Positions 51,297 to 58,952 of a stretch of DNA of 64,000 nt are shown piece after piece (within the stretch, counting starts at the first letter, position 1; each line of letters begins with the position of its first letter). Origin of the DNA: Lentzea sp. NEAU-D7. GTDB lineage: Bacteria > Actinomycetota > Actinomycetes > Mycobacteriales > Pseudonocardiaceae. The translations under genes were made by a program, and so were the position numbers. The notes under the pieces were generated by a model. It did no database searches. It had not been told where the DNA came from and saw nothing but the letters and a program-made list of their open reading frames with translations. Location of the stretch: positions 24,810 through 88,809 of the forward strand of contig NZ_JAPJDL010000035.1 of assembly GCF_026242055.1 (NCBI RefSeq), in the 5' to 3' direction.

Positions 51297-52794
51297 TCCA
51301 CAGGGATTCTTGAAGTACACCCGCTCGGACGCGCCGAAGCGCCCGAAGCCGGAACGACTGCAGGACTGGAACGAGGTCTACCTCCGCGAGGAACCCGCGG
51401 AGCGCAACGCCGCCGTGCGCACGCAGGCGACGCGGTGCATGGACTGCGGCATCCCGTTCTGCCACAGCGGAACCGCGGGCTGTCCACTCGGGAACCTGAT
51501 CCCCGAGTGGAACGACCTGGTGCGCCGCGGCGACTGGGAGCTCGCCTCGGACCGCCTGCACGCCACCAACAACTTCCCGGAGTTCACGGGTCGTCTGTGC
51601 CCGGCACCGTGCGAGGCCGCCTGCGTGCTGGCCATCTCGCACGACGCCGGCGGTGCCGTCGCGATCAAGCGGGTCGAGGAGACCATCGCCGACGTGTCGT
51701 GGGAGAACGGCTACGTGCAGCCGGCCCAGGCCACGGTGTCCTCCGGCAAGCGCGTCGCGATCGTCGGTTCCGGTCCCGCCGGACTGGCCGCCGCGCAGCA
51801 GCTGACCCGCGCGGGCCACGAGGTCGTGGTGTACGAACGCGACGACCGGCTCGGTGGCCTGCTGCGCTACGGCATCCCCGAGTTCAAGATGGAGAAGAAG
51901 GTCCTCGACCGGCGCCTGTCGCAGCTCCGCCGCGAGGGCACCAAGTTCGTCACCGGCTGCGAGGTCGGCGTCGACATCACCGTCGAGGAGCTGCGCGCCG
52001 AGTTCGACTCGGTCGTGCTCGCCGTGGGTGCGCTGCGCGGCCGTGACGACAAGACGACTCCGGGACGTGAGCTCAAGGGCGTGCACCTCGCGATGGACCA
52101 CCTGGTCCCCGCGAACCGCGCCGTCGAGGGCGATGGCCCGTCGGCGATCTCGGCCGAGGGCAAGCACGTCATCGTCATCGGCGGTGGCGACACGGGCGCC
52201 GACTGCTACGGCACCGCGACCCGCCAGGGCGCGCTGTCCGTGACGCAGCTCGACCAGTACCCGATGCCGCCGTCGGTCCGCGACGACGACCGTTCGCCGT
52301 GGCCCGTGTGGCCGCACATCCTGCGCACGTACCCCGCGCACGAGGAGGCCGGCGAGCGCCGCTTCACCGTGGCGGTCAAGCGTTTCGTGGGTGACGACGA
52401 CGGTCACGTGCGCTTCATCGAGCTGCAGCAGGTGCGCGTCGAGAAGGACTCGTCCGGCCGCCGCAGGGTGGTGCCGCTGAGCGACGAGATCGAGGTCCTG
52501 CCCGCGGACATGGTGCTGCTGGCGATCGGCTTCGAGGGCGTCGAGCACATGCGGCTGCTCGACGACCTGGGCATCTCGCTGACGCAGCGCGGCACGATCT
52601 CGTGCGGCTCCGACTGGCAGACGACCGCGCCCGGCGTGTTCGTCTGCGGGGACGCCCACCGCGGCGCTTCCCTCGTGGTGTGGGCCATCGCGGAGGGCCG
52701 GTCCGTGGCGAACGCCGTGGACAGCTTCCTCACGGGTTCCTCGAACCTGCCTTCGCCGGTGATCCCGAACCAGCTTCCGCTCGCAGTGGTCTGA
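51289..52794 (+). CDS. gltD: GltD, glutamate synthase small subunit
   Basis: NADPH-oxidising beta subunit of 501 residues. N-terminal [4Fe-4S] cysteines are in RCMDCGIPFCHSG and CPAPCEAAC. FAD binding is VAIVGSGPAGLAAAQQL, with GGLLRYGIPEFKMEK. NADPH binding is VIVIGGGDTGADCYGTATRQG. The C-terminal APGVFVCGDAHRGASLVVWAIAEGR closes the FAD site. The GTG overlaps the end of gltB by 8 bases with an upstream GGAGG, so the subunits are coupled. A strong terminator follows. Confidence 0.97.
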
Positions 52795-52825
52795 CAACGG
52801 CGTCCGACCACCGGAGAGCAGCATG

Positions 52826-52859
52826 ACGCCCCGCGCGACAACGACGTCGCGCGGGGCGT
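52826..52859 (+). terminator. 14-bp perfect stem terminator of gltBD
   Basis: ACGCCCCGCGCGAC (52826-52839) and GTCGCGCGGGGCGT (52846-52859) pair perfectly around a 6-base loop, 32 bases after the gltD stop. Confidence 0.88.
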
Positions 52860-52883
52860 TCGCCTTTCACCAGGTTCGCACCC

Positions 52884-53306
52884 GTGGAGGAGCCTCCGCT
52901 CGCGTTCGCGTCGATCCGGGGCGAGTTCAGAGGCACGACCTGGGATGCGGTGGCGGCGTGGTTCGACGAGCTGCGCCGGGAGAACGACGGCTTCGCGTCG
53001 CACCAGTACCTCACGGACGTCGTCGCCAGCGTGCTCGACAGCGGCGTGGCCGACCACCTGGGAGTGACGACCTCGATGCACGACCTCGTCGTGGTGTCGC
53101 TGGACACGACGAACGGGCACTACGAGACGATCAAGGTGCTGGCGCCGTCACCGATGGCACCCGTCGACGACGGCTGCTTCGTGTTGACCTTCTACGGCCG
53201 CAAGAAGCGCAAGCGGGGACGCCGGGTGATCGAGCGGTATCCGGTCGCCGAGGCCGTGCCCGCGTTCTGGCGGATGGTCGAGGAGAAGTTCGGCATCACC
53301 CGCTAG
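52884..53306 (+). CDS. Hypothetical protein, unknown
   Basis: Cytosolic protein of 140 residues with good codon structure. GTG start 7 bases after CAGGTT, allowing a leaderless transcript. No domain recognised. A WDAVAAWFDELRRENDGFASHQYLTD segment, a YETIKVLAPSPMAP stretch, a basic GRKKRKRGRR patch and a helical C-terminus are visible. It lies between the glt terminator and the TIR-STAND gene, overlapping that gene's 3' end by 11 bases. Confidence 0.65.
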   Translation: MEEPPLAFASIRGEFRGTTWDAVAAWFDELRRENDGFASHQYLTDVVASVLDSGVADHLGVTTSMHDLVVVSLDTTNGHYETIKVLAPSPMAPVDDGCFVLTFYGRKKRKRGRRVIERYPVAEAVPAFWRMVEEKFGITR

Positions 53307-55371
53307 CGCCGCAGGTGTCGCGGTAGACCAGTTCCGGCAGGTGCTGGCGCCACTCGTGGGGGCTGAGGCCGCCGCCCGCGACCTCGCAGGCGCGGGCGAA
53401 CAGGCCACCGGGCGACGCCTCCCCGAACGAGCTGAGCAACGTGTGGGCCAGTTCGGCGTTCGTGTCCGGGCTCGGTGCCACCGCGTGCGCCGTCAGGCCG
53501 AGGCGCAGTGCCAGCCGCGGTGACGAGGCGCGCGCGACCTGTGCCTGCGCGACGAGTGCGCGTGCCGTCGCCCTGTCGCGGTCGACGCCCGCGTCGTACC
53601 ACTGGACGGCCGCGAGTCCCGCCGCGCCGACCGCGGCCACGAGGAACACCGCCAGCCAGCTGACCGTGCGCCTGCGGTCGCTCCGGCGTTCGCTGCGCAG
53701 CGTGTGGATCCGGTCGCGGCTCAGGGCGAGGAACCTCAGGGCGTAGGGGGAGAGGTCGTCGTCGGCCACCAGCGGCGAGATGGCGGCGAACGTGTCCTCG
53801 TTGAGCAGCAGGTGGTCGGCGCACCCGCCCTCGATCCACTGCGACGCGTCCAGCTCGACGGACTGGGCCGCGCGCAGGCCGATCTGGCGCTCGCCGATCG
53901 CGTCGCGCAGCGGCAGCCACTCGGTGAACAACGCCTCGTGCGCCACGCCGATCCAGCGGCCCTGCTGGTCACCGCTCGCGGTGAGCAGGCGGTGCCGGAC
54001 GAACACCTCGAACGCGGCGCGGGTGCGGGAGTCCAGCTGGGCCAGGCTGACGCGCTTGCGGGTCGGACTGCCGGTGTGGTCGAGGGTGGCCAGGGACGCG
54101 AGCCGGGCGAGCAGTTCCTCCTTGCCCGTCCCGGTTTCCGCCACGGCGCTGTCGAGCACGTCGTCGGCGTGCCGGGCCAGCGCGCCGTGCACGCCGCCGA
54201 GGTGCTCGTACCGCTCGCTGGACAGGGTGCCGCCGCGGGGCACTCCCATCGCCAGGTGCTGCAAGGTGAACGCGAGCAACGGCAGCGCTTCGCCGCTCGC
54301 CGTGTCCTCGACCAGCCGCGCGACGAGCTCGGGGTGCACCTTGAGCCCGGCCACGCGGGCGGGGCCGGTGATGACGACGTTGAGCACCTCTCTCGCCAGC
54401 GGCGCCAGCACGTAACCGCCGAGGTGGACGCCGCTCAGCTCGGGCAGCGCCCGCAGGTCGTCCAGGAACTCCGACCGCAGCGTGACGACCACCCGCACGT
54501 TGTCCGCGAGCGCCTCCCTGAGCAGGCTCGCGACTACCTGGCGGTCCTTCTCGCCGGCGCGCGTGAAGAGCTCCTCGGCCTGGTCGATGGTGATCAGCAG
54601 CCTGCGGTCCTCGTCCACGAGCTCCTGGGCCACGCCGCGCAGCCCGTCGAGGACGAGCCGGTCCTTGGTCTCCGCCAGCGTCCAGCGCAGGCCGGCGCGG
54701 CCGGCGGTCTTGCGCACCGCACGGGCCAGCGCGTCGAGCGGGTCGTTGCCCGGCAGCCACGGCGGCATGACGAGCCAGCGCGGGTCGTCCGCCAGCTGGG
54801 CCAGCAAGCCGGCCCTGACCAGTGACGACTTGCCGCAGCCGGACGGGCCGACGACGGCGAGCAGGCCGGGCGCGCGCCGCACCCGGCGGGCGAGCGCGCG
54901 GGTCTCGGCGTCACGTCCGAAGAACACCGCGCTCAACGCCGTGGTGAACGCGTCCAGGCCGGGGAACGGCTCCTGGTCCTTCGCGAGCTTGCGGCCACCG
55001 GCGTCGAACTGCCGCAGCGCCTTCTCCAGGTGCTCGCGGGCGGTGGTGTGCGGGATGTGGTTGAGGTGCCTGATCAACGGGTGGATGACGCCACCGAGCT
55101 GGACCGGCAGCAGCAGGCACCCCAGCGCGTCCGCGATGGCGACCTCGGCGGTGCACCAGCTCGACACGACCGATGCCTCGCTGACGACGCACACGACGGC
55201 GTCGGCCTTGCGCAGTTCGAGGTGCAAACGCTCGCGCCACGCTTCACCCACCTGAATCCCGTCGTCGGGATGAACTTCCAGGAAAGTTTCGTGGTCCTGG
55301 TCGAGCCAGTCCCGGATCTGTGTCGCGATCGCCACATTCTGCGTCGCGTGGCTGATGAAAACCCTCGCCAC
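53296..55371 (-). CDS. TIR-STAND NTPase (nSTAND1 type) lacking WD40 repeats
   Basis: Putative immune/stress signalling protein of 691 residues. The TIR domain (1-150) has RVFISHATQNVAIA, and SWCTAEVAIADALG with the likely NADase Glu at E76. The nSTAND1 NTPase has the P-loop GPSGCGKS (175-182) and Walker B RLLITIDQAEE (257-267). A helical region, one TM helix (about 568-588) and a linker (ARALVAQAQVARASSPRLAL) follow. The last 40 residues (PHEWRQHLPELVYRDTC) match the usual tail after WD40 repeats, but the repeats themselves are missing. The start is a GTG with an AAGGAGG SD; an upstream frame to 55449 was rejected. Confidence 0.88.
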   Translation of the reverse strand: MARVFISHATQNVAIATQIRDWLDQDHETFLEVHPDDGIQVGEAWRERLHLELRKADAVVCVVSEASVVSSWCTAEVAIADALGCLLLPVQLGGVIHPLIRHLNHIPHTTAREHLEKALRQFDAGGRKLAKDQEPFPGLDAFTTALSAVFFGRDAETRALARRVRRAPGLLAVVGPSGCGKSSLVRAGLLAQLADDPRWLVMPPWLPGNDPLDALARAVRKTAGRAGLRWTLAETKDRLVLDGLRGVAQELVDEDRRLLITIDQAEELFTRAGEKDRQVVASLLREALADNVRVVVTLRSEFLDDLRALPELSGVHLGGYVLAPLAREVLNVVITGPARVAGLKVHPELVARLVEDTASGEALPLLAFTLQHLAMGVPRGGTLSSERYEHLGGVHGALARHADDVLDSAVAETGTGKEELLARLASLATLDHTGSPTRKRVSLAQLDSRTRAAFEVFVRHRLLTASGDQQGRWIGVAHEALFTEWLPLRDAIGERQIGLRAAQSVELDASQWIEGGCADHLLLNEDTFAAISPLVADDDLSPYALRFLALSRDRIHTLRSERRSDRRRTVSWLAVFLVAAVGAAGLAAVQWYDAGVDRDRATARALVAQAQVARASSPRLALRLGLTAHAVAPSPDTNAELAHTLLSSFGEASPGGLFARACEVAGGGLSPHEWRQHLPELVYRDTCGASG

Positions 55372-55620
55372 GACGGCCTCCTTTGGCATTCGGTCACCGA
55401 TTGTGCAGATCTGGCAGGGATCGGTGGCCGGTTGTCCACTAATTGGCACATCTACAACGCGCGAGGATCACTCTGTGCATACGTACGTTTCCGTGAAACC
55501 AGAAAAACTTTCGGGTGAAACTTGTGTGTGATGCGGGCGAAGTCAGTCTCGTATATCGCGAAGGTTGTCCAGTTCGGGCGAAACTGATAGCTGTAGATCA
55601 ACTCGGTCGGGGGGTGAAGC
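55372..55620. other. Divergent, relatively AT-rich control region
   Basis: 249 bases between TIR-STAND and the secreted-protein gene. It is the most AT-rich intergenic stretch of the right arm, with GAAACCAGAAAAACTTTCGG, TATATCG and TGATAGCTG words that could hold promoters on both strands. No gene or clear repeat was seen. Confidence 0.45.
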
Positions 55621-55938
55621 ATGCGCAGTGTTCTTCTCGCTGTCGTCGTCGCCCTGTGCGCAGTGCTCACCCCGGCCGTGTCGACCGTGTCGGTCGGCGC
55701 GCCGCCGCCGAAGTCGAAGACCTCCGCCCCCAAGGAGGAAGCGCCCCGCGAGGAACGTGAGCCGAGCCGCCTGCGCCTGCTGGTCGCGTCCGTCGACCGC
55801 ACGTCCAAAGAGGCCGGCCCGACCTTCTTCCGGGTGTTCACCCCGCGCGTCGTTCCCGGAGTTCTCGTACTCGTGTCCAACGCCGAACCAATAGTGGTCT
55901 GGCGCACACCTCCCGCGTTGCAGGTGTTCCGCAACTGA
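55621..55938 (+). CDS. Small secreted protein, unknown
   Basis: Protein of 105 residues with a clear signal peptide (SVLLAVVVALCAVLTPAVSTVSVGA). A Pro/Lys/Glu-rich spacer (PPPKSKTSAPKEEAPREERE) and a short beta-rich C-terminal part (LRLLVASVDR, FRVFTPRVVPGVLVLVSNAEPIVVW) follow. No family recognised. ATG with GGGGTGAAG as SD. It precedes the carbonic anhydrase gene by 58 bases in the same direction. Confidence 0.7.
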   Translation: MRSVLLAVVVALCAVLTPAVSTVSVGAPPPKSKTSAPKEEAPREEREPSRLRLLVASVDRTSKEAGPTFFRVFTPRVVPGVLVLVSNAEPIVVWRTPPALQVFRN

Positions 55939-55996
55939 TCGGTCCCCAGTCATCCGGTCAATCGAACACTTTTTCACTTCGCAGTGAGGGACTCCC

Positions 55997-56569
55997 ATGG
56001 ACTTCCATCGCTTTGTTCAGCATGCCCGCGCACACGCCGCAACGCGTTCCAGTGCGCTCGGCCGCAAGCTCGCCGCAGGTCAGCAACCCAGCACGATGTT
56101 CATCACGTGTGCCGATTCGCGCATCGTGACGGCCGCGATCACGGGCGCCGAGCCCGGTTCGTTGTTCGAGCTCCGCACCGCGGGCAACGTGATCCCGCCC
56201 TATTCGCTGACCGCGCCCACCAGTGAGATGGCGACGATCGAGTTCGCCGTGCTGCAACTCGGCGTCAGCGAGATCGTCGTCTGCGGCCACTCGCACTGCG
56301 GTGCGGTCGGCGCGCTGCACGGCGGCGGCATCGACCACCTGCCCGCCATGCGCGGCTGGCTGCGTCCCGGACGGCCGCGCAAGCCCTCCGACCCCGCGAT
56401 GCGTGCCGAGGGGCAGGGCCACGTGCGCGCCCAGCTGGAGGTCCTGCTGGCGTACCCGTTCGTGGCCGACAAGGTCGCCTCGGGCGCGTTGCGGGTCCAC
56501 GGCTGGTTCTACGACATCGAGACCGGCCAGGTCTCCGCGTGTGCCGAGCACGCGTTCCTTCCGCTGTAG
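55997..56569 (+). CDS. Beta-class carbonic anhydrase
   Basis: Interconverts CO2 and bicarbonate; cytosolic, 190 residues. Zinc ligands are C38 in FITCADSRI, H98 and C101 in VVCGHSHCGAVGAL; the catalytic Asp-Arg dyad D40/R42 is in CADSR. FELRTAGNVIPP and LRVHGWFYDIETGQV are family markers. It lies 12 bases before the SulP transporter in the same direction. A carbonic anhydrase fused or linked to SulP is a recurrent bicarbonate-handling module. Confidence 0.95.
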   Translation: MDFHRFVQHARAHAATRSSALGRKLAAGQQPSTMFITCADSRIVTAAITGAEPGSLFELRTAGNVIPPYSLTAPTSEMATIEFAVLQLGVSEIVVCGHSHCGAVGALHGGGIDHLPAMRGWLRPGRPRKPSDPAMRAEGQGHVRAQLEVLLAYPFVADKVASGALRVHGWFYDIETGQVSACAEHAFLPL

Positions 56570-56581
56570 GGGTCCGGCGTG

Positions 56582-57910
56582 ATGAAGAAGTACTGGACCG
56601 ATCTCGGCGCATCGGTTGTCGTGTTCCTCGTGGCGCTGCCGCTGTGCGTGGGCGTGGCGGTGGCGTCCGGGGTGCCGGCCGAACTCGGCATCGTGACCGG
56701 CGTGGTCGGCGGCATCGTCGTCGGCCTGCTGCCGGGCAGCACGATGCAGGTGAGCGGACCGGCCGCCGGTTTGACGGTGCTGGTGGCGGACGCCGTCTCC
56801 CGGCACGGGATCGCGGCGCTGGGCGTGATCGTGCTCGGCGCCGGCCTGATGCAGGTGGTGCTGGGCTTAGCGAGGTGCGGGCGCTGGTTCCGCGCGATCT
56901 CCCCGTCCGTGGTGCAGGGCATGCTCGCGGGCATCGGGCTGGTGCTGATCTTCGGCCAGCTCCGGCACCTGACCGTGTCGCCGACCGCGCTCGCGCTCGG
57001 CCTGCTGACGGTGGTGATCATGCTGCTGTGGCAGCGAACTCCGTTGCGCATCGTGCCGGGCATCCTGGTCGGCGTGGTGGTCTGCACCGGACTGGCGGCG
57101 GTGTTCGAGTCGCCGGTGGAGCGGATCACCGTCGGCACGCTGTCGTCGGACGTGCACCTGCCCGACTTCTCGTTGCTGAACACGGGGGTCGTCGGCACGG
57201 CGGTGGTGTTCGCCCTCGTCGCGTCCGCCGAGTCGATGTTCAGCGCCGCCGCCGTCGACCGCATGCACGACGGGCCGCGCACGCAGTACAACAAGGAGCT
57301 GGTCGCGCAGGGCGTGGGCAACACGATCTGCGGCCTGCTCGGCGCGTTGCCCATGACGGCCGTGATCGTCCGCAGCTCGGCCAACGTGTCGGCCGGGGCC
57401 CGGACGAAGGCGTCCCGGGTGCTGCACGGCTTCTGGCTGCTGCTGTTCGTGGTGCTGCTGCCAGGGTTGCTGACGCTGATCCCGGTCGCCGTGCTGGCGG
57501 CGGTGCTGGTGCACGCCGGGTGGAAGCTGCTCGGGCTGCGCGAGGTGGTCGCGTCGTGGCGGACGGACAAGGCCGAGAGCTTCGTCTTCGTCCTGACCGC
57601 GGGCCTCATCGTGGGCACCGACCTGCTCACCGGCACCGTGGCCGGCCTGCTGGCCGCGGTGATCAAGACGGCCTGGGACGTGTCCAGGCTGTCGGTGGTC
57701 GTGACGCCGGAGGGGGTGGCGTTGCGCGGCAACGCGACGTTCCTGCGGCTGCCGGTGCTGCTGGACGAGCTCGACCGCGTGGACCGGGAGCACGTCCGGA
57801 TGGACCTGAGCGGGGTCCGGCACCTCGACCAGGCCTGCGGGCAGGCGATCGACCAGTGGGTGGACCAGTCCCGGCGAGCGGGCAGGACCGTGGAGCTGGT
57901 CGGCAGGTAG
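56582..57910 (+). CDS. SulP-family anion (probably bicarbonate or sulfate) transporter
   Basis: Membrane transporter of 442 residues with about ten or more hydrophobic segments. VVVFLVALPLCVGVAVASGVP and MQVSGPAAGLTVLVADAV form the SulP core (SGP motif). GVGNTICGLLGALPMTAVIVRSSANV is the second-half signature. The C-terminal STAS-like part is short (VRMDLSGVRHLDQACGQAIDQWV). Adjacent beta-carbonic anhydrase suggests bicarbonate as substrate. A GTG one codon upstream is an alternative start. The gene ends directly before an extraordinary poly-G/C block. Confidence 0.92.
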   Translation: MKKYWTDLGASVVVFLVALPLCVGVAVASGVPAELGIVTGVVGGIVVGLLPGSTMQVSGPAAGLTVLVADAVSRHGIAALGVIVLGAGLMQVVLGLARCGRWFRAISPSVVQGMLAGIGLVLIFGQLRHLTVSPTALALGLLTVVIMLLWQRTPLRIVPGILVGVVVCTGLAAVFESPVERITVGTLSSDVHLPDFSLLNTGVVGTAVVFALVASAESMFSAAAVDRMHDGPRTQYNKELVAQGVGNTICGLLGALPMTAVIVRSSANVSAGARTKASRVLHGFWLLLFVVLLPGLLTLIPVAVLAAVLVHAGWKLLGLREVVASWRTDKAESFVFVLTAGLIVGTDLLTGTVAGLLAAVIKTAWDVSRLSVVVTPEGVALRGNATFLRLPVLLDELDRVDREHVRMDLSGVRHLDQACGQAIDQWVDQSRRAGRTVELVGR

Positions 57911-58035
57911 TGGGAGGCGGGGGGGGGGCGCCGGGGGGGGGGGGGGGCGGGCGCCCGGGGGGGGGGGGGGTGGGGGCGTGGTGGCGGGGGGGGGGTGGCC
58001 CCCCCCCCCCCCGGGGGGCCCCCCCCGCCCCTCCG
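57911..58035. other. Poly-G/poly-C low-complexity block, possible assembly artefact
   Basis: About 125 bases made almost only of G runs (several of 10-14) and then C runs (up to about 16), starting right after the SulP stop. The G-rich left and C-rich right parts could fold back on each other or form G-quadruplexes. It may replace the real transcription terminator. Homopolymers of this length are unlike anything else in the window. Confidence 0.7.
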
Positions 58036-58139
58036 CACTCTTCGGGAAGAACTGGTGAACACTGGGCCGTTCGGGTGTATCCGGCTAACAGCCCTGTGGA
58101 AGATGTCGACCCAGCAGATGAACCAGTAGGGGGCGACAC

Positions 58140-58952
58140 ATGACCAGCGCAGGCTTCGACGCGAAGTTCCTCGGCACGGCTGCCGGGATCCCCGTCCTCA
58201 CCGAGTCGGGAGCGGCCGACGCGGTCGAGCTCGACGGCTCGACCACGATCGACTACACGCACTTCTCGCTCGCCATGAGCAAGTCCCGCAAGTTCGCGAG
58301 CTGGGTCGCGTGGAACATCGACGGTGGCGAGATGAAGGCGCTGAGCCGCAACAACATCCCGTTCGTCAAGGACCCGCGCGTCCCGGCCGAGTTCCAGACC
58401 GGCGACGAGCTCTACCGCGACAACCGGCTCGACCGCGGCCACCTCGCCCGCCGCGCCGACCTGTGCTGGGGCCCGAAGGCCGAGGCGCAGAAGGCGAACA
58501 GGGACTCGTTCTTCTTCACGAACATCACGCCGCAGATGGACGACTTCAACCAGAGCACCAAGGAAGGGCTCTGGGGCAGGCTCGAGGACGCGGTGCTCGC
58601 GGACGTCGACGTAGACAACCTGAAGGTCAGCGTCTACGGCGGACCGGTCTTCAACGCCGACGACAGGGTGTTCCGCGCCGTCGCGATCCCGCGCGAGTTC
58701 TACAAGGCGATCGCGTTCGTGGTGGACGGCGAGCTGCGCTGCAGCGCGTTCCTGCTCACCCAGAACATCGTGCTGGCCGAGGCCCTCGACCTCGACGAGT
58801 TCCGGGTGTTCCAGGTGTCGCTGACCGAGCTGGAGAAGCGCGTGAGCCTCACCTTCCCGGCCGAGCTGCACGCCGCCGACACCGCGTCGGTGCAGCTGCT
58901 GGACGAGACCGAGCGCAAGCCGCTCGACAGCCTCGCCGACATCAGGTGGTGA
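58140..58952 (+). CDS. DNA/RNA non-specific endonuclease (NUC1/beta-beta-alpha-metal), no signal peptide
   Basis: Mg-dependent nuclease of 270 residues. NRLDRGHLARRADLCWG holds the DRGH motif with catalytic H101; FFFTNITPQMDDFNQ holds the metal-binding Asn. The N-terminus (TSAGFDAKFLGTAAGIPVL) is not a signal sequence, unlike secreted NucA-type enzymes, so it probably acts in the cytosol. No immunity gene of known type is adjacent. Its 3' end overlaps the convergent NACHT gene by 11 bases. AGGGGG lies upstream of the ATG. Confidence 0.9.
   Translation: MTSAGFDAKFLGTAAGIPVLTESGAADAVELDGSTTIDYTHFSLAMSKSRKFASWVAWNIDGGEMKALSRNNIPFVKDPRVPAEFQTGDELYRDNRLDRGHLARRADLCWGPKAEAQKANRDSFFFTNITPQMDDFNQSTKEGLWGRLEDAVLADVDVDNLKVSVYGGPVFNADDRVFRAVAIPREFYKAIAFVVDGELRCSAFLLTQNIVLAEALDLDEFRVFQVSLTELEKRVSLTFPAELHAADTASVQLLDETERKPLDSLADIRW

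Noticed and set aside
57911..58060. Proline/glycine-rich coding extension of SulP or the nuclease through the poly-G/C block
   Set aside because: The SulP frame stops at 57910, the nuclease has a good start at 58140, and homopolymer-coded residues have no family support.
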